A DNA stretch of 64,000 nt from Pholiota molesta. Lineage: Eukaryota; Basidiomycota; Agaricomycetes; Agaricales; Strophariaceae. The stretch covers positions 1 through 64,000 of the forward strand of contig JACGCK010000188.1 of the NCBI GenBank assembly GCA_014925825.1, written 5' to 3'. Positions 50,751 through 62,704 of the stretch are shown here, one piece after another; position 1 is the stretch's first letter; each line of letters starts with the position of its first letter. Made by a program: the position numbers and the translations under genes. The notes beneath the pieces are model-generated. The model had not been told where the DNA came from. It searched no databases and was given only the letters and a program-made list of their open reading frames with translations.

Positions 50751-53038
50751 ATGTTCCTCGTCTCGCCCAAGGCGGCCTCCGCGCGCCGCCGCGCTTTGGC
50801 GCTTGGCGTGCTCGCGGCGGCGCTCGCGCGCGTCGCGGCGCAGGACGTGGTGCCCGCGGTAATCGCTGTCGAGGGCAGCGCCGGGGCGCCCATCAACGGT
50901 ACGCCCTCCTTCACCCCCTTTCTTTCCTACCCCACCCCAAAATCATATCCCGCCCTACGTGCCTCGCCGTCTGTTCCACAGGCCTTTCGCTGACCACCGT
51001 CGTTTGCGTGCTTTTGTTTGATGTCTAGGCCCCGGCAAGGAGTGCGAGGCGTACTACCACGCGCCCGTCGCGAACTCGCTCGCGTCGTTCCCGCCGATCT
51101 GGGGCCCCGCGACGCTCCTTGAGGGCGACGCGAACGCGCAGGCGAAGTGGGCGGCCATCCAGCCGCACGTGCCCGACATCCAGCCGAAGGTGCGTTCCCG
51201 CTCTGTTATAAAATATTAAAATAATGAATCTGACGTGAATGCGTGGCGTATCTCACTGGTTTGGTTGGGTTGGGGATGGGTAGGGCACGCCATCGGGCGA
51301 TTTCAGCGGCCTGAGCTACGGGGCGGACGACCCGGACTGCTGGTGGACGTATACGAAGTGCACGACGCCGAAGGCGGCGGACGTGCCCGCGGATATATCG
51401 ATTATGAACGAGGTGCGCCACCTCGCTTACTACTCACCCTCGCATGCAAGTCATAGCATGAATGTTGGACGCTGAACGAACTATTTGCTGCGTGTTCGTA
51501 GCCGCATACTCTGGGATATGGCTTCGACGATGGGCCGAACTGCTCGCACAATGCGTTTTACGATTACCTGAAGTCGCAGAACCAGAAAGCGAGTACGTAT
51601 CCCTCCGACCAGCTTCCATGTTGGTAACTTAAGCTGATCTTCCTTTTTTTTATAGCAATGTTCTTCATCGGCAGCAATGTGATGGACTGGCCGCTGGAGA
51701 CGGCGCGTGCAGTGACGGATGGTGAGGGCGTCTCTTCCGCAGCTTTTTTTCTTTTGGTTGGCTGCTGATGTGATTAACTACTTTGATTGTAGGCCATGAA
51801 CTTTGCGTTCGTAAGTCTCGTTTCTCCAGAAATTTTAGTGATGTTTGCTGACCCGATTGCACAACAAAGACAGCTGGTCGCATCGCTACAGTCAGTTTTC
51901 TTATCAACACAGCCGAAGCCATGTTTAATCTTTGCGTGTATATTAGTGACGTCGTTGGAAAATTCGGAGGCGTTTGCCGAATTGTACTACAGTGCGTGTG
52001 GTTTTCGTTTATCTATCTATCTGCTTTCTAACCTTTTTATTACAGCTGTGAGTTTATCTGGACATGGAAACAAACGCGCAAAAGCAAGGCGATAGGAAAC
52101 TGACCAGGGCTCATAAACACCCCAGATGCAAGCGATAAAGCTTGCTGCCGGCGTCACGCCGACCTGCTGGAGGGTAAGCACGCCGCCATTCCTCTCCCTC
52201 CGCTTCCGCCTCACCTATTTTGCAGCCCCCCTTCGGCGACGTTGACGACCGCATCCGCGCCATCGCCTCCGGCCTCGGGCTGCGCACCGTCCTCTGGGCT
52301 TACGATTCGCAGGACTGGCAGGTCGGCTCGACGACGAGCTTCACCGAGGAGCAGGTCGACCAGGAGTATGAGCTGATGATCGCGGACGCGAATCAGGGCG
52401 CGTTTGAGACTGTGAGTCCGCCCCAGCCGCTTTCATGGGTTCAGAACGAGGTGCTGATTGGGTGTCTGGTGTTGGGGGTGTAGATTGGGACGATGATCCT
52501 GATGCATGAGCTGAATGAGTTCACGATGAGCGAGGCGATGAAGTATTATCCGAAGCTGAAGGCTGCGTTCAAGGTGCGCTGTCTTGTACTTTGAGGATCT
52601 CTACGTTGGCTGATGCATGACTCTCGTTCTATTATCGCTCCTTAGCACATTGTACCCGTTGCGACGGGCATGAACATCACCCACCCATACGTCGAAGATG
52701 GCTATGCCATGCAATCTTTCGCGCAATGTCAGCTTAATAACCCTATTCCTTTCTGCCATATTTACTGACCGCATTCTTCCATGGACATTCTCTGCTCTGC
52801 TTGTTCGCTAGATCTCTCTGGCACCGGCGCGCAGCTCATCGCGAACGGCACGAACAACACCCTCGCTGGGACCCACGGAGGGTCTGATGTGCAGACGGCG
52901 TTGGCGCCAGGGTCCACGAGCCAGATGGACAGCACGAAGAAGACGGGCGAGGCGTCGCGCGTAGGGAGCGTCAAGGTCCTCGTGGCGTTTGCGGTGGGCG
53001 CTATGTGGGCGTCGATGATGGGGCGGCTGCTGCATTGA
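50751..53038 (+). CDS. GPI-anchored chitin deacetylase
   Basis: Converts chitin to chitosan at the cell surface or wall. The 14 exons, several very small (18, 21, 45 and 2 bases), sum to 1314 bases (437 residues) with the frame closed exactly. There is a signal peptide (MFLVSPKAASARRRALALG, hydrophobic to RVAAQ), then a fungal N-domain with cysteines (DPDCWWTYTKC). The NodB domain has YGFDDGPNCSHNAFY (metal-binding Asp pair), GHELCVHSWSHRY (metal-binding H-x-W-x-H), TPTCWRPPFGDVDDR, LWAYDSQDW and ILMHELN. A threonine/glycine/serine linker and a C-terminal hydrophobic tail (VLVAFAVGAMWASMMGRLLH) suggest a GPI anchor. The two catalytic histidines are created only by splicing exons 51793-51810 and 51870-51890. 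Confidence 0.92.
52046..52047 (+). other. 2-nt microexon in the chitin deacetylase gene
   Basis: The exon before it ends at 51991 (...TACTACA, then GTGCGT) and the exon after starts at 52126 (ATGCAAGCG). Including CT between AG (52044-52045) and GTGAGT gives the residues Y-Y-T-M-Q-A-I-K, as expected for the family. Skipping it puts the next exon out of frame. The flanking introns are 54 and 78 bases. Confidence 0.72.
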
Positions 53039-53434
53039 TGGGACCTCGTTTGGGGCCCTCGTTGGGGTGAGACGGGGGGTTTTCTGTCGTTTTAGCTGCA
53101 ACATTTTTCTATTCTACACATACCCGACTGGTTATATATTGTATATTCTATTTTCCACTATTCCACACATCGAAAAGCTCGGCATGAAAATGCGTCCCTC
53201 AGAAAATTTCTCTTTGATGTGATATTTTACAGTCTGGTATGCGATATATCACTCCCAAATCGACCGGCAAGATATTTATTGATGTAGACTTGGAAGGAAT
53301 TCGCAATGGTTTATTGTACAAGTTAATTATCATGTCAGCAGAACATGGAAGGAACGGAAATGATTCAAGTATCGAAATATATGAAGTAGTTTCTTCGCAA
53401 GAAAAGTTGTACAATTCAAAAAATCAGCCATCAG

Positions 53435-56400
53435 TTAAGCCTTGCACTTCGGCTTATGCGCCTTCCAGTCTTTCTTCTGACACTCGGCGGAACAATATTT
53501 TACCTTCTGGCACCCCGCGCAGGCTTTGAGCTTCGGCTTTCCTCGCTTTCGACACACCGAACACTTGTGCGCATTTGGATCTCGACCCACGGTCTCAAGA
53601 TACGAGACCGCGAACAATGGTGAAAGCGCGACCCGGGTGACGAATGGTGCGAATTTCTTCCACATTTCGCTTTTCTGCATTCCACCAACTTCCTTTCCTC
53701 TGCCACAGCTGCAAAGAGGATCGGCCTCCATGTCTTTTGTGAGCGGGATACTACCCTGAGTAGTATATTCGCAATTCGGCCCGTGCGACCAGGACGACCG
53801 ACACCTCTCCGCAAAGGCAGGCAGGAGCTGCTTCCATGCCTGCATCTCGCCTTCGAATGCCGCAATGTTGATCAGCCCGCCTTGCGTCACGAGCCTCACG
53901 AACGCCTTTTCGTTCTCTGCTATGAACCTCGTCGTCAGAGGCAGGACGTACGCGTCACAGATCATCGTATGAGAGGTGAGGTCGAAATGAAGATCATTGA
54001 CGAATAAGATGGTGTCGCAGTTGTTTGTCTTGTCATCTCGCAGTGCGAAGAGCCGCTGCACGGAACCGCCCTGTGTACCCGCTGCGCGGACGAAAATCGT
54101 GTGGAGGGTGTCTTTGACAAACATCAAAGTGTCGGTACCGTGTTTCTTCCTGAGTGATCTTTCGCGAGTGGACATCATAGAGGCAACATGGATATCAAGC
54201 CATTCTTTAAGCTGTTTCACTTTGACGTCGAGAACAGGCAGAGTAGACAAGTTGACCCGGTGGATGCTCCATGGATGGAACAGTCCTTTTGTATTGATGA
54301 CTGGGAATGGATTGAGTTTCATTCCATCCGCCATTAACGATCTGGACGTCGGTACGATAACCTGTGAGATGAGAGCGGTAGTTCAGCCATGGACTCCAAA
54401 AACTAGTAAAAGTATGTACATACCTCAATATATCGTGACTTCCGAGCGAGGCGCAGCCGGTGCGCACTGCCTATGACGGGGAAAGGGTACGCGATATCCT
54501 GGATTCGGTTGCCCAAGGTCACTCTTACGACGCAAGGCGAGAGCTGCACGATCTCAGGAACAGCCTTGCCGCCCGCTTCGCTAAATATCTGCGCAGAGCG
54601 ATCGTCACCCGTACAGTTAAGGACTTGACCAATTCACACTGTTCGTCCAACTCGACGAAGGCTGCTCCAAATTCACCGATCTGAGAAAACATACTTGTCT
54701 TTGTGTTGATTGATGATTCAGATGGATGCGAAGAGTTGGAAGGATATCTGGTGGGTAAGAGGTTCTCAGGGACGACATGGACAAATGCTTCATCCATAAG
54801 CTTGGCGCTAAAGACGCGGAGACTGAGACCTAACTTCTTGATTAGAGTTGCGCATGCAGCGGGTGTATTGCGAACACCGAAGCCGATGCTGAGCTGTTCA
54901 GGAGGTTCGAGATCGGAAAGAAGTAAGGCAGGCGCGATGAAGGACGCAACAAGAGAAGAATCTCCCGCCCAACCTTTTATGTCCTCTTCAAAAATAACCT
55001 GCGGGCATGATTTTGTCCCAACGGAGATCGCTCGTCCAAATGCAACATGTACAGCGCTGAATACGTTGTGGGAGCGCATGCCGAAGATGTCACAGTGCAG
55101 TGGGGGAGTACCGATTTCGTTAGGGTTCGCATCCTCTAGCACGGCAAGCTTCTCCCGCGGGATGACGAGGACAATGCGTACGAGATCGGGGACGCTGTTC
55201 CACCCTGAAAATCGCCCGATCTTGCGGGATTTCATCTGGAAGAACGGGGCATTATACAGGCCGTGTCGATGTAATTGCCCGCATAATTCTTGGTAGTAGA
55301 GCGTATCCATCGACTCGATCGACCAAGCCGCGAGCTGGAGAGACATATACCGATCCATCACACTGCTCCATAGCTCGTCAGTGGGCCGAAGCCTATGTCG
55401 GATGAGCTGCAGCAAGAGGGTGAAGGATTCGCGACTGTAGTGCGCCAAATTTGAGATGGCAATCGCTTTGCCAAGGTTCTTTTCGTTCGCATCAAAAAAC
55501 TTTTTCGCGGTCTCTTGCGTAAATAGGGACTGGTGGACGTCGTAAAGCAAAGTTCCCAACTGATGTCCATCGAATACAGGAACAGAGACATTCCCTGCAT
55601 TCTGAGAAGCGATGGAATCTCCGGAAGTGGGTGCTTTCCAAGTCGTAACTTGATGAAACTGCGTCACTTTAGCACTGTGCTTTTCGCTCTTTTTCATGGA
55701 GTGGTGTACCATGAGCTCATGGGTGTTGCATCGAGCGGTAAATCCGCAGAGATAGTCGACTGGAGATAAGCCAGCGAGAAGTCCCACAATGGAGAGGTCA
55801 GCGTGGAGCTGCTCTGTAAACTCCTTTGTCGCGTTCTGCCCGAGAAAGAGAAGTGATTCGGTGTATAGAACGCCAGACGCTTCGGAAGAGAGAAGGGGTG
55901 CAGCGGCAATGAGGACGTTCAGCAATCCGATGTGATCCTCCAGGTTCGATGTGTGAATGACATTGAAGCTCGCAGGCGCGCCGCCAGGTGCAGATGTATA
56001 CTCGTCTCTGCGGAGCTGTATTAGTTGCGTCTTCCATTGCGCTACAGGGACACCCAGGTTGAGCGTGCCTGTGGCTCCAAATGCTCCAGCGCACGGCATA
56101 CAGCGGTGGCTTCGCCGACAAAAAACCGGATGATTGGTGGAAATGTAGAAGATAAGGAAGTGCGATAGGAGGTGCACCAGTCCGTGAACTCGCGCTTCGC
56201 CGCCTTCAAGACCTCGGCCATAGATACTGTGGTTTTCGCATTTCCAAACAAAGCAGCGAGATGGAACGGGACCATGGGATCCGTTGCGTAATGGAGCGAA
56301 CATCCTTCGCCGCCCAGAGAATACACGAAGGTCGGGTTTAACAGTGTGGCAGCAGCAATATTCTTTCCGTCGAGGAAAGTCACGCCCGTCTTCCAAAAGT

Positions 56401-57153
56401 TCCCAAAGCTTTGGTGAATGACTGTCGCCCCATGCATCTCTAAAGGACCTAGGGAACGTGCAGACATGAGCGGGTTTTTGAACTTCTTAAGATTTTCTTT
56501 GCCCAGTTTATCGAATGCAGCGCCTATGGCGGCGAGGCGCGAATTCGGCAAATTTTGCATATTGACATATAGTGTCCAGTGACGCCTGATTTCTGCAAGG
56601 GTGTGGTTGGTACAAGTCTTAATGATTAACGCGTACGGGGAGCTCTTCCATTTCTCGGTCGTCTCTGAAAGTTCGATCAACTTTTTGCATTGGTCGATGA
56701 GAGCGGTATGCGAATCGCTGTCTAAGCGAAAATGGAAGAATGTATTCCATATAATGGCGTCTGACTGGCCGTCTGCTACCATGGTAAACAGTAGCACGTT
56801 CCGCGCTGGGTGATAAAAAAAATGATTATTTGATGGATGGACCAGGGTCGGATGGTGAGTAACGCTACCTAGCACGGCCGGATCGAAATCACAGCAGGTA
56901 AAATCCAAAGGACGGCCAGCTGCATGTAGGATAAATGATCAGCACATCTGAACATCAGACGAGCATAGTAAAAATACGAACAATTCGGGGGCTCATTGAA
57001 AATGGTATGCAGGACGTTGCGCGGGTCGCCACATCCCAAAAGCAAGGTTCGCGCAGGCTCTTCCAAGGGAAGATCAGTAGTCAAAGATATCGCACTCGTA
57101 TTTCCTATGGCATAGAAGAAGTATTTGCTTGGCCAGAATAGTAGATTGGCCAT
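53435..57153 (-). CDS. DUF4470 and MYND-finger protein, near full length
   Basis: An Agaricomycete family of unknown function. The N-terminus has MANLLFWPSKYFFYAIGNTS, LPLEEPARTLLLGCGDPRNV and LDFTCCDFDPAVL with RNVLLFTMVADG, which matches DUF4470, also found in dynein-assembly factors. A long middle follows (YSLGGEGCSLHYATDPM; LVRIVLVIPREKLAVLEDA). The C-terminus has ADPLCSCGRGKE and a MYND zinc finger, CSVCRKRGKPKLKACAGCQK with CSAECQ and HKPKC. Exons share short GT-AG introns. Two frame switches are needed, near 56070 and 54630; at 54630 one added base restores the frame seen in the other copy. An upstream in-frame ATG at 57289 is possible, but MANLLFWP is where the family domain begins. 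It is divergent from F-box copy D, about 440 bases away. Confidence 0.78.
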
Positions 57154-57594
57154 CTTCGACGAAGAGAGATGAGCGCTTGTCGAAAGGGAGGTGTGTGAAC
57201 ATCCACTGAAAGTTTACGTCCTTAGATTGCTCAAGTTTGGATGAGGTGGCGGACGTCACGTTCACGTTCAACACGTTCAAAACGCCCACTTCAACGTTAT
57301 TAATATTAGGGAGTTCAAAGTCGATGAAGCAGCTGCTTCGAATTCAACCACAAGGCACGAGGCACAGCCTCCTGGTTGAAATTCTCACAACTATTTTGAA
57401 ATTTCACAAAGTCACAAAGCGGCGACATTTTTCTTGTTTCCGTACTTATTAGCAACATCGAATTCAGATATCTAACGACAATTGAGTCAGACTCTTCGGC
57501 CGGCAGACCAAGAGTTTCCGCCGACAGCAGTGAGTGGATTGCGTGCAGGAGTGTCTTCCTTTATCTTACAATCTACTTCAAAGTTTCTAGGAAT
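57154..57594. promoter_or_regulatory. Shared divergent promoter, MYND gene and F-box copy D
   Basis: The only sequence between the two divergent start codons. Its right half (57345-57594) is the leader conserved in all F-box copies. Its left half (57200-57300, with CACGTTCACGTTCAACACG) is retained next to the decayed MYND copy at 41975. The same head-to-head arrangement at both sites points to a bidirectional promoter. Confidence 0.5.
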
Positions 57595-58915
57595 ATGTCG
57601 GTCAATCTTCCCTTTGACGTTTTGCATACGATTATCGAGATGTTGCGGAAAGACGAACCTCCAGATTTCACAACCATTCAATTCATCTCCCAAACATGCC
57701 GCTCCCTCCTGCCTGTCTGTCGCCGACATCTGTTCTCCGCGATCTGGCTCAAATCCCGCATCGACGGCGCGGATGTTGCTAATCAAATCCATGCCAGATC
57801 TGGGAACCTGGAACCAACGCTGCATATCGGGGCCACGAACCTAGCAAACCTGGTCGCGAGCAGCCCAGACATCGCAGGATACGTCCGGGAATTCATTTTC
57901 TATCCACATGCTTCAAATTCGGGTGATGAGACGCTCTTGTCACTCTTACAAAAATTTGATCGGTTAGAGAAGCTGCATTTTAGACACCATCACGACAAGG
58001 AACCCTGGACGAGATATCAAAACTGGGATGACTGGCACTACTCCTTGCAGATAGCAATGGAGGACCTCGTACATCAGCAACGACGTACGCTCACGTATCT
58101 TTTCTTTACCGACCATGAAAATATCCCGATCTCAATACTTCATCCGCTCACTTGCCTCCATACTTTCTACCTCTTCGATTCCACGATGTACACGGACGTT
58201 ATAGCAACCCCACTGGCTCCTCTTCAGCTAACGTCCTTGGGATTTACAGCGGGCTATAGTGCAGTGCAAAGTCTCTTTGAAGGTGTTCGGCCGGGTATCG
58301 GGCTCTCGTTCTTGGATTTGTCCCAACTTCGGATATTTACTGCGACAATATCCTCAACTCGAACGGTAGATGAAGGAGTCTCAATCGGGCGCCTATTGCG
58401 GGGGATGAGCCAGCTAAAGAAGTTGGATATATATGTTCGACGTAAGCAACGTTGATTCACTAATATAAAAATTCAGGCAAGGAGAGCTGATATTGCTTAT
58501 AGGTTCAGGATACGCAATTCCTCCCAATCTTCCCGATATTTTCAACTCCATCCGTCCAGAAGCATCGGCGCACCTGGAAACGTTACAGTTTCAATTTTGG
58601 TACAATTCTGTTGACAATAGCCAGCTCCCCGGGGCCATTCTTCAGAAAACGCGCGCGTTTCCCGGTTTGAAGCACCTCAGAATGACTTTTTGCATCATTC
58701 TTCCTATCATCGACCGCGCGCCCGTGATCGAGGACATTATGACCCTCGACAACCTGCTCTGCAGTGAAAGATTTTCTAGTTTGGAATCTGTCTTTTTGTA
58801 TGCCCCCACGGACGGGGGCCTGCATGATGATTCTTTGGGATGGCTCAATATTCCTGCGCTTATGCCGCGGACGTCTGCGAATCCTGCCTTGAAATTCTTA
58901 CCGTGGTTATTTTGA
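57595..58915 (+). CDS. F-box/LRR-like protein, copy D (intact)
   Basis: Exons 57595-58441 and 58503-58915 join in phase (donor GTAAGC, acceptor CTTATAG) to 419 residues. The F-box is MSVNLPFDVLHTIIEMLRKD ... CRSLLPVCRRHLFSAIWLKS. Leucine-rich segments follow (ETLLSLLQKFDRLEKLHFRH, PLTCLHTFYLFDSTMY, LSFLDLSQLRIF). It ends NPALKFLPWLF. It is the most diverged of the four copies, with a short deletion around the PPAVCHP motif of copy B. No lesion. The predicted role is an SCF ubiquitin ligase receptor. Substrate unknown. Confidence 0.82.
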
Positions 58916-58989
58916 TACATTTTTCGCCCGTTGAGTATGTCCTTAAAGCTATGCATATGTAGTAGCACTTGGTAATATAAAAACAGTAA

Positions 58990-59215
58990 GTCGAGTCGTG
59001 GATCAAGGTCGGATGGTAAGTAACGCTATCCAGCACGCCGGATCGAAATCACAGCAAGTAAAGTCTCAAGCACGGCCAGCTGTATTGAGAATCGATGATC
59101 TTACTTTCTTAGCCAAGATTGGTCAAGCTAAGCTTGGAGGAGGTGACGGACGGCACGTTCACAGTCAACACGTTCAACCAACGTTCCACGTTGTTGACGT
59201 TGCCACTTGAGCTAA
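58990..59215 (-). pseudogene. DUF4470-MYND remnant (5' region)
   Basis: On the minus strand it carries CTGTGATTTCGATCCGGC and CTTACCATCCGACCTTGATCC, matching the CDFDPAVL exon and following intron of the full gene (about 56840-56900). It also carries AACGTGTTGACTGTGAACGTG and CAAGCTTAGCTTGACCAATC-like sequence matching that gene's leader (57200-57300). The segment between has been lost, so this is a deleted duplicate. Confidence 0.6.
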
Positions 59216-59274
59216 ATCTAACCACCACTCGTTAACTGGACACACCATTTTGGACGGGCGCAGTGGAGACCCGT

Positions 59275-59815
59275 TATTCTTTGCAGAGGCGCCACTCACC
59301 GGCGTTATTGACTTGAATATTCCCTGCATCGTTACTACACTCGGATAGCCTTACATCTGAAAGAGGTCATCTCCACAAGGCCGAGCGCCATGAACAAATA
59401 TCAGCAATCCCACGTTGTGATGCATCTACAGATGATATACCTCAAATCGGGTCGATTGCACGAAGCAAAGCAGGTGGACGACTCTAAGTATCCCCCGGCT
59501 GGCGAGAGGTCGAGACGGGCTGACTCTGGACTCTTGGCGATGTCTACATCACCAAAGGACAACTGGACGATGCGGAGGCTTCATCAGTTGCCGCCATGAT
59601 GTTCGCGAAGAATCATCACTCTTCGTAAGTGTGAATCGCGGCCGAATCGATATGGCAATCCAAAAATCCTGAGTAGGCGTGCGAATTCCACCGCAAGGCG
59701 CAGTGGGTCAAAGTGGGTCTCCGAGCAGGCTACTGATCTCGAGCAACTTCGACAGGCGTATAAGGATCGAAGAGGCAGCGTCCAAGCAGGCGAAGGCGCT
59801 TATGGATACCGTTCA
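59275..59815 (+). pseudogene. NLR TPR-region remnant
   Basis: Collinear with 39025-39670 of the NLR-like gene: GCAGAGGCGCCACTCAC, CTCCACAAGGCCGAGCGCC, then TTCCACCGCAAGGCGCAGTGG, GTCTCCGAGCAGGCTACTGA and ATCGAAGAGGCAGCG. The frames are broken by several indels and stops. It places an NLR copy beside F-box copy D, as at the other sites. Confidence 0.65.
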
Positions 59816-61468
59816 TAAACCTAGGCTGTTGTCGCAATTGCGAACTAGCACAACACGGGCATTTCAAGCGTTAATATATTGAACATGCGTCTTAATAACA
59901 ATTCTGCGCGCGATGATATTAGCTTACGCCTTGAGAGGAGAGTGCAGAGAGGGCAACTTACGAATTTTGTAGTACCTACGACGAATCTCAAACACCTCTG
60001 ATATGCTATTTTGGGATCACACTTTCGAGCAGTCATATAACACACTGTCTATAAACCAGTTAAGCTTCAGCGAGAGCACCAGGGATGGAAATACGAGAAT
60101 ACTTACCTGGGAGTAGGTTCGATTTCCCAACTCTTTTCCTCGTCAAGCTAGATCCCTGTAATCTCATGAGCTGGATATCTGACTGGACCTTCTAAACCCA
60201 CCTGCCGTTCGCAACGCCCCCGTTGTCGTTCCTGAGGTCTTCGCTGAGGTCTGGAGTGGCTAATTTGATGACAATCGGAGAGGCTGTTCATCGAATTTGG
60301 ATATTTAGTATTACGGGGCCTTATCCGACGCGTTCGCAACCGTGCCACAAACCCATACCCATAAACCCTATCGACCAAACCTATTTCTTTCACGAAGAAG
60401 CGATTGTGAACAAAAATTCTCAAGCAGACCCCACTGCCAGATCGCGCATATCTCGCGGTCCAGCGGTATGGCTGTAGGCCGCAGAGCTGTACAGCCCACT
60501 GAGCCGAATGGTTCGACGGTATTTATGTTTCAATCGCCCGTTTGTAAAGGTGTTTCGTCGATAGGGTATATGACGACGTCGCGAACAGGGAGGATGAAGT
60601 TCTCGCACGGCAAGAGGTAGAGGTGCGGAGATCAAAGAGAAAAAGGGGGGAAGACGCACCCGAAACCTGCTTCCTACTATTGCGGCGCCCGCTAGGGGAA
60701 CGAAGCGAGGCGGGCATCGGATTTTTGTTGCCAAGCTAACAAAAGATTTAGTTCGCCATGGCGCATGCGGCATCACCAGAGCAGGACTCACGACTCGATC
60801 CAGGAGACGCGCTATCGAACGCAAAGGATTCCGCCAACCTGAGGAACGTAGGTTGGACTTGCTGTCCTCCATCACCCCAGGACAAAACGTTCATACACAT
60901 TGCAGCCGGTTCTCCCTCCCCAAGCGAAGGTCGCGTTTAGCAAAGCCCACGGTGCCGCCACCAGATATCAAAGTGCCGCCAGTTATCGAGGAGGCGCCGG
61001 TATCCGTAGATCTGACACTGGTCCGCCACCCCAGCCGCGTTACTCCTAACGACACCAGATGGTGAGGGTAGCTGACATCATGCCAATAAACGTGGGCGCT
61101 TACAATGTATCGTTTGAATTGATAGCACATTCAAGTGGCCTGTGAACATGTCAACTGCGGTTGAGGGAGGGAGAGAGTATGTCGCGTACGCGCTCGCGGC
61201 CCAACAGCGAGGGTAGTGGTTGGGATGGGAAAGCTATAGTTATCGATGATATCTCCAGTTTAGCGCGCTTTGCGAGGTTTTTGCTAACGTTTCTGTTGAG
61301 TTTATAGGTATTAGGCGAGTTGGAATAATGGAATTGTGTGTAGGAGAAAATCGCAGGCTTGAAAGACTTAGTGCCGCTTGGCCGCGCGATAAACACGCAC
61401 AAATACGGTGTCCGTGATCCAGCTTTGAATTATGGGCTCGACGCGACTCACCCCCATCCAGCTCGACG
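59816..61468. other. Intergenic, weak open frames only
   Basis: Short frames on both strands (for example 60223-60477 plus, 60420-60875 minus) show no recognisable motif. A minus-strand stretch near 60540-60620 (NFILPVRDVVIYPIDETP) reads like protein but has no clear exon partners. The last 100 bases precede DPB4 and probably hold its promoter. Confidence 0.35.
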
Positions 61469-62561
61469 ATGCCGCGCAAAGAAACCTACTCTGGCCCTCT
61501 CTCCGCCCTGGCCCAGCAGAACCTCGTCTCCGAGGGCATCGAGAACTTCGAGCTGCCCAAAAGCGTCGTCATGAAGATCGCAAAGTCTGCAGTAACTACC
61601 CCCCGCACCCCCCGTACCCGCGTAGCCATCCTGAATGTCCCCCCGCAGATACCCGACAACGTCAAGCTGCAGAAAGAGACGGTGCTGTCGCTCGTGAAGG
61701 GCTCGACGGTGTTCATCAACTACCTAGGTGCGTCTACCCCCCGGCACGCCGTCCACAAGACCACCCCGTTCTGATGCCCGCCGCCGTGGTCTCTAGCTGC
61801 AACGTGCGTCCGATGTCCCGCCCGGTAACCCTCCGTGTGTTATTGCTGTTGTTGACTCCCCCTGCAGCGCCCACGACGTGGCACAGTCAAAGCAGCACAA
61901 GAGCATCTCCGCCTCGGACGTCCTCAAAGCCCTAGAAACGATCGAGTTCGGCGACATGGTGAACAAGCTCCAGGCGGAACTGCTGCGTGAGTCCCCCCAC
62001 CCCCACGTCACATCGATCGCCTAACCCTACCCCGCGCACACAGTCTACCGCGACCTCTCGAAGAACGACAAAGGCAAGAAAGGGAACAACAGCACCAACG
62101 GCGCCGCGGGCGCCTCAGCCAGGAAGGCCCCCGCCGCCGGCAGCAGCGCCTCCGCCTCCGCGCCGCCGCCCCCGCGCGCGAAGGGCAAGGAGCGCGTGTC
62201 CACCGGCAACCCGCGCCCCGTGCTCCCGTTCACCTCCGCCCCGCTCGGCCCTGCGCCCCACCACCCGATGGACGTGGATGTGGACGACGGCGCGGACGGG
62301 CTGCTCGCGAGTGCGAGCGCGAGCGCACCGCAGCAGCGCGGGGGCGGCGGCGAGCTCGACCCGAACGACCCGGAGCAGACGTGGGAGGAGGAGGTGGACA
62401 CGGACGATTTCGATGTGAAATATTACAATAGTTCCGAGCCCGACGAGGAGGACACCTACGAAGCGCTGGAGGATACCGTCGCGCTGGAGGAGATGGAGAT
62501 GCATGCTGATGCCCGCGGGGTGGAGGAGCGCCCGTCTCTCATGGAAGATGTCGAGGATTAG
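61469..62561 (+). CDS. DPB4: DNA polymerase epsilon histone-fold subunit Dpb4 (POLE3)
   Basis: A histone-fold protein that pairs with Dpb3/POLE4 in Pol epsilon, and in ISWI-type chromatin complexes. Exons 61469-61591, 61649-61727, 61797-61803, 61868-61986 and 62044-62561 sum to 846 bases (281 residues) with the frame exactly closed. The fold reads IENFELPKSVVMKIAKSA, then DNVKLQKETVLSLVKGSTVF, AHDVAQSKQHKSISASDVL and KALETIEFGDMVNKLQAELL, the NF-YB/CBF-A type. The C-terminal half is disordered: alanine/serine/proline-rich, then acidic (DPEQTWEEEVDTDDFDVKYY). It is longer than yeast Dpb4 (196). A 7-base exon (CTGCAAC) supplies the residues between NYL and AHDV. Convergent with NUP84. Confidence 0.92.
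61797..61803 (+). other. 7-nt microexon in DPB4
   Basis: CTGCAAC between TCTCTAG (acceptor) and GTGCGT (donor). Joined to ...CTAG (61727) and CGCCCACG (61868), it gives N-Y-L-A-A-T-A-H-D-V, the sequence expected at this point of the histone fold. The flanking introns are 69 and 64 bases. Confidence 0.82.
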
Positions 62562-62704
62562 TTAGTCGTCTATTCCGTTTTCTCTCTTCGCCTGTTCGTT
62601 CGTGTATACTGTAAAACTCCTGCATATATCCTATCCTACTTCTTTCGCAACACAAAACAACAACGCAGGCAGGAACGGCCGGCCTCAATGGATACAGAAC
62701 ATAT

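Noticed and set aside
60223..61065. Possible gene between the NLR remnant and DPB4
   Set aside because: Several short frames on both strands, but none joined by convincing splice sites and none recognisable.
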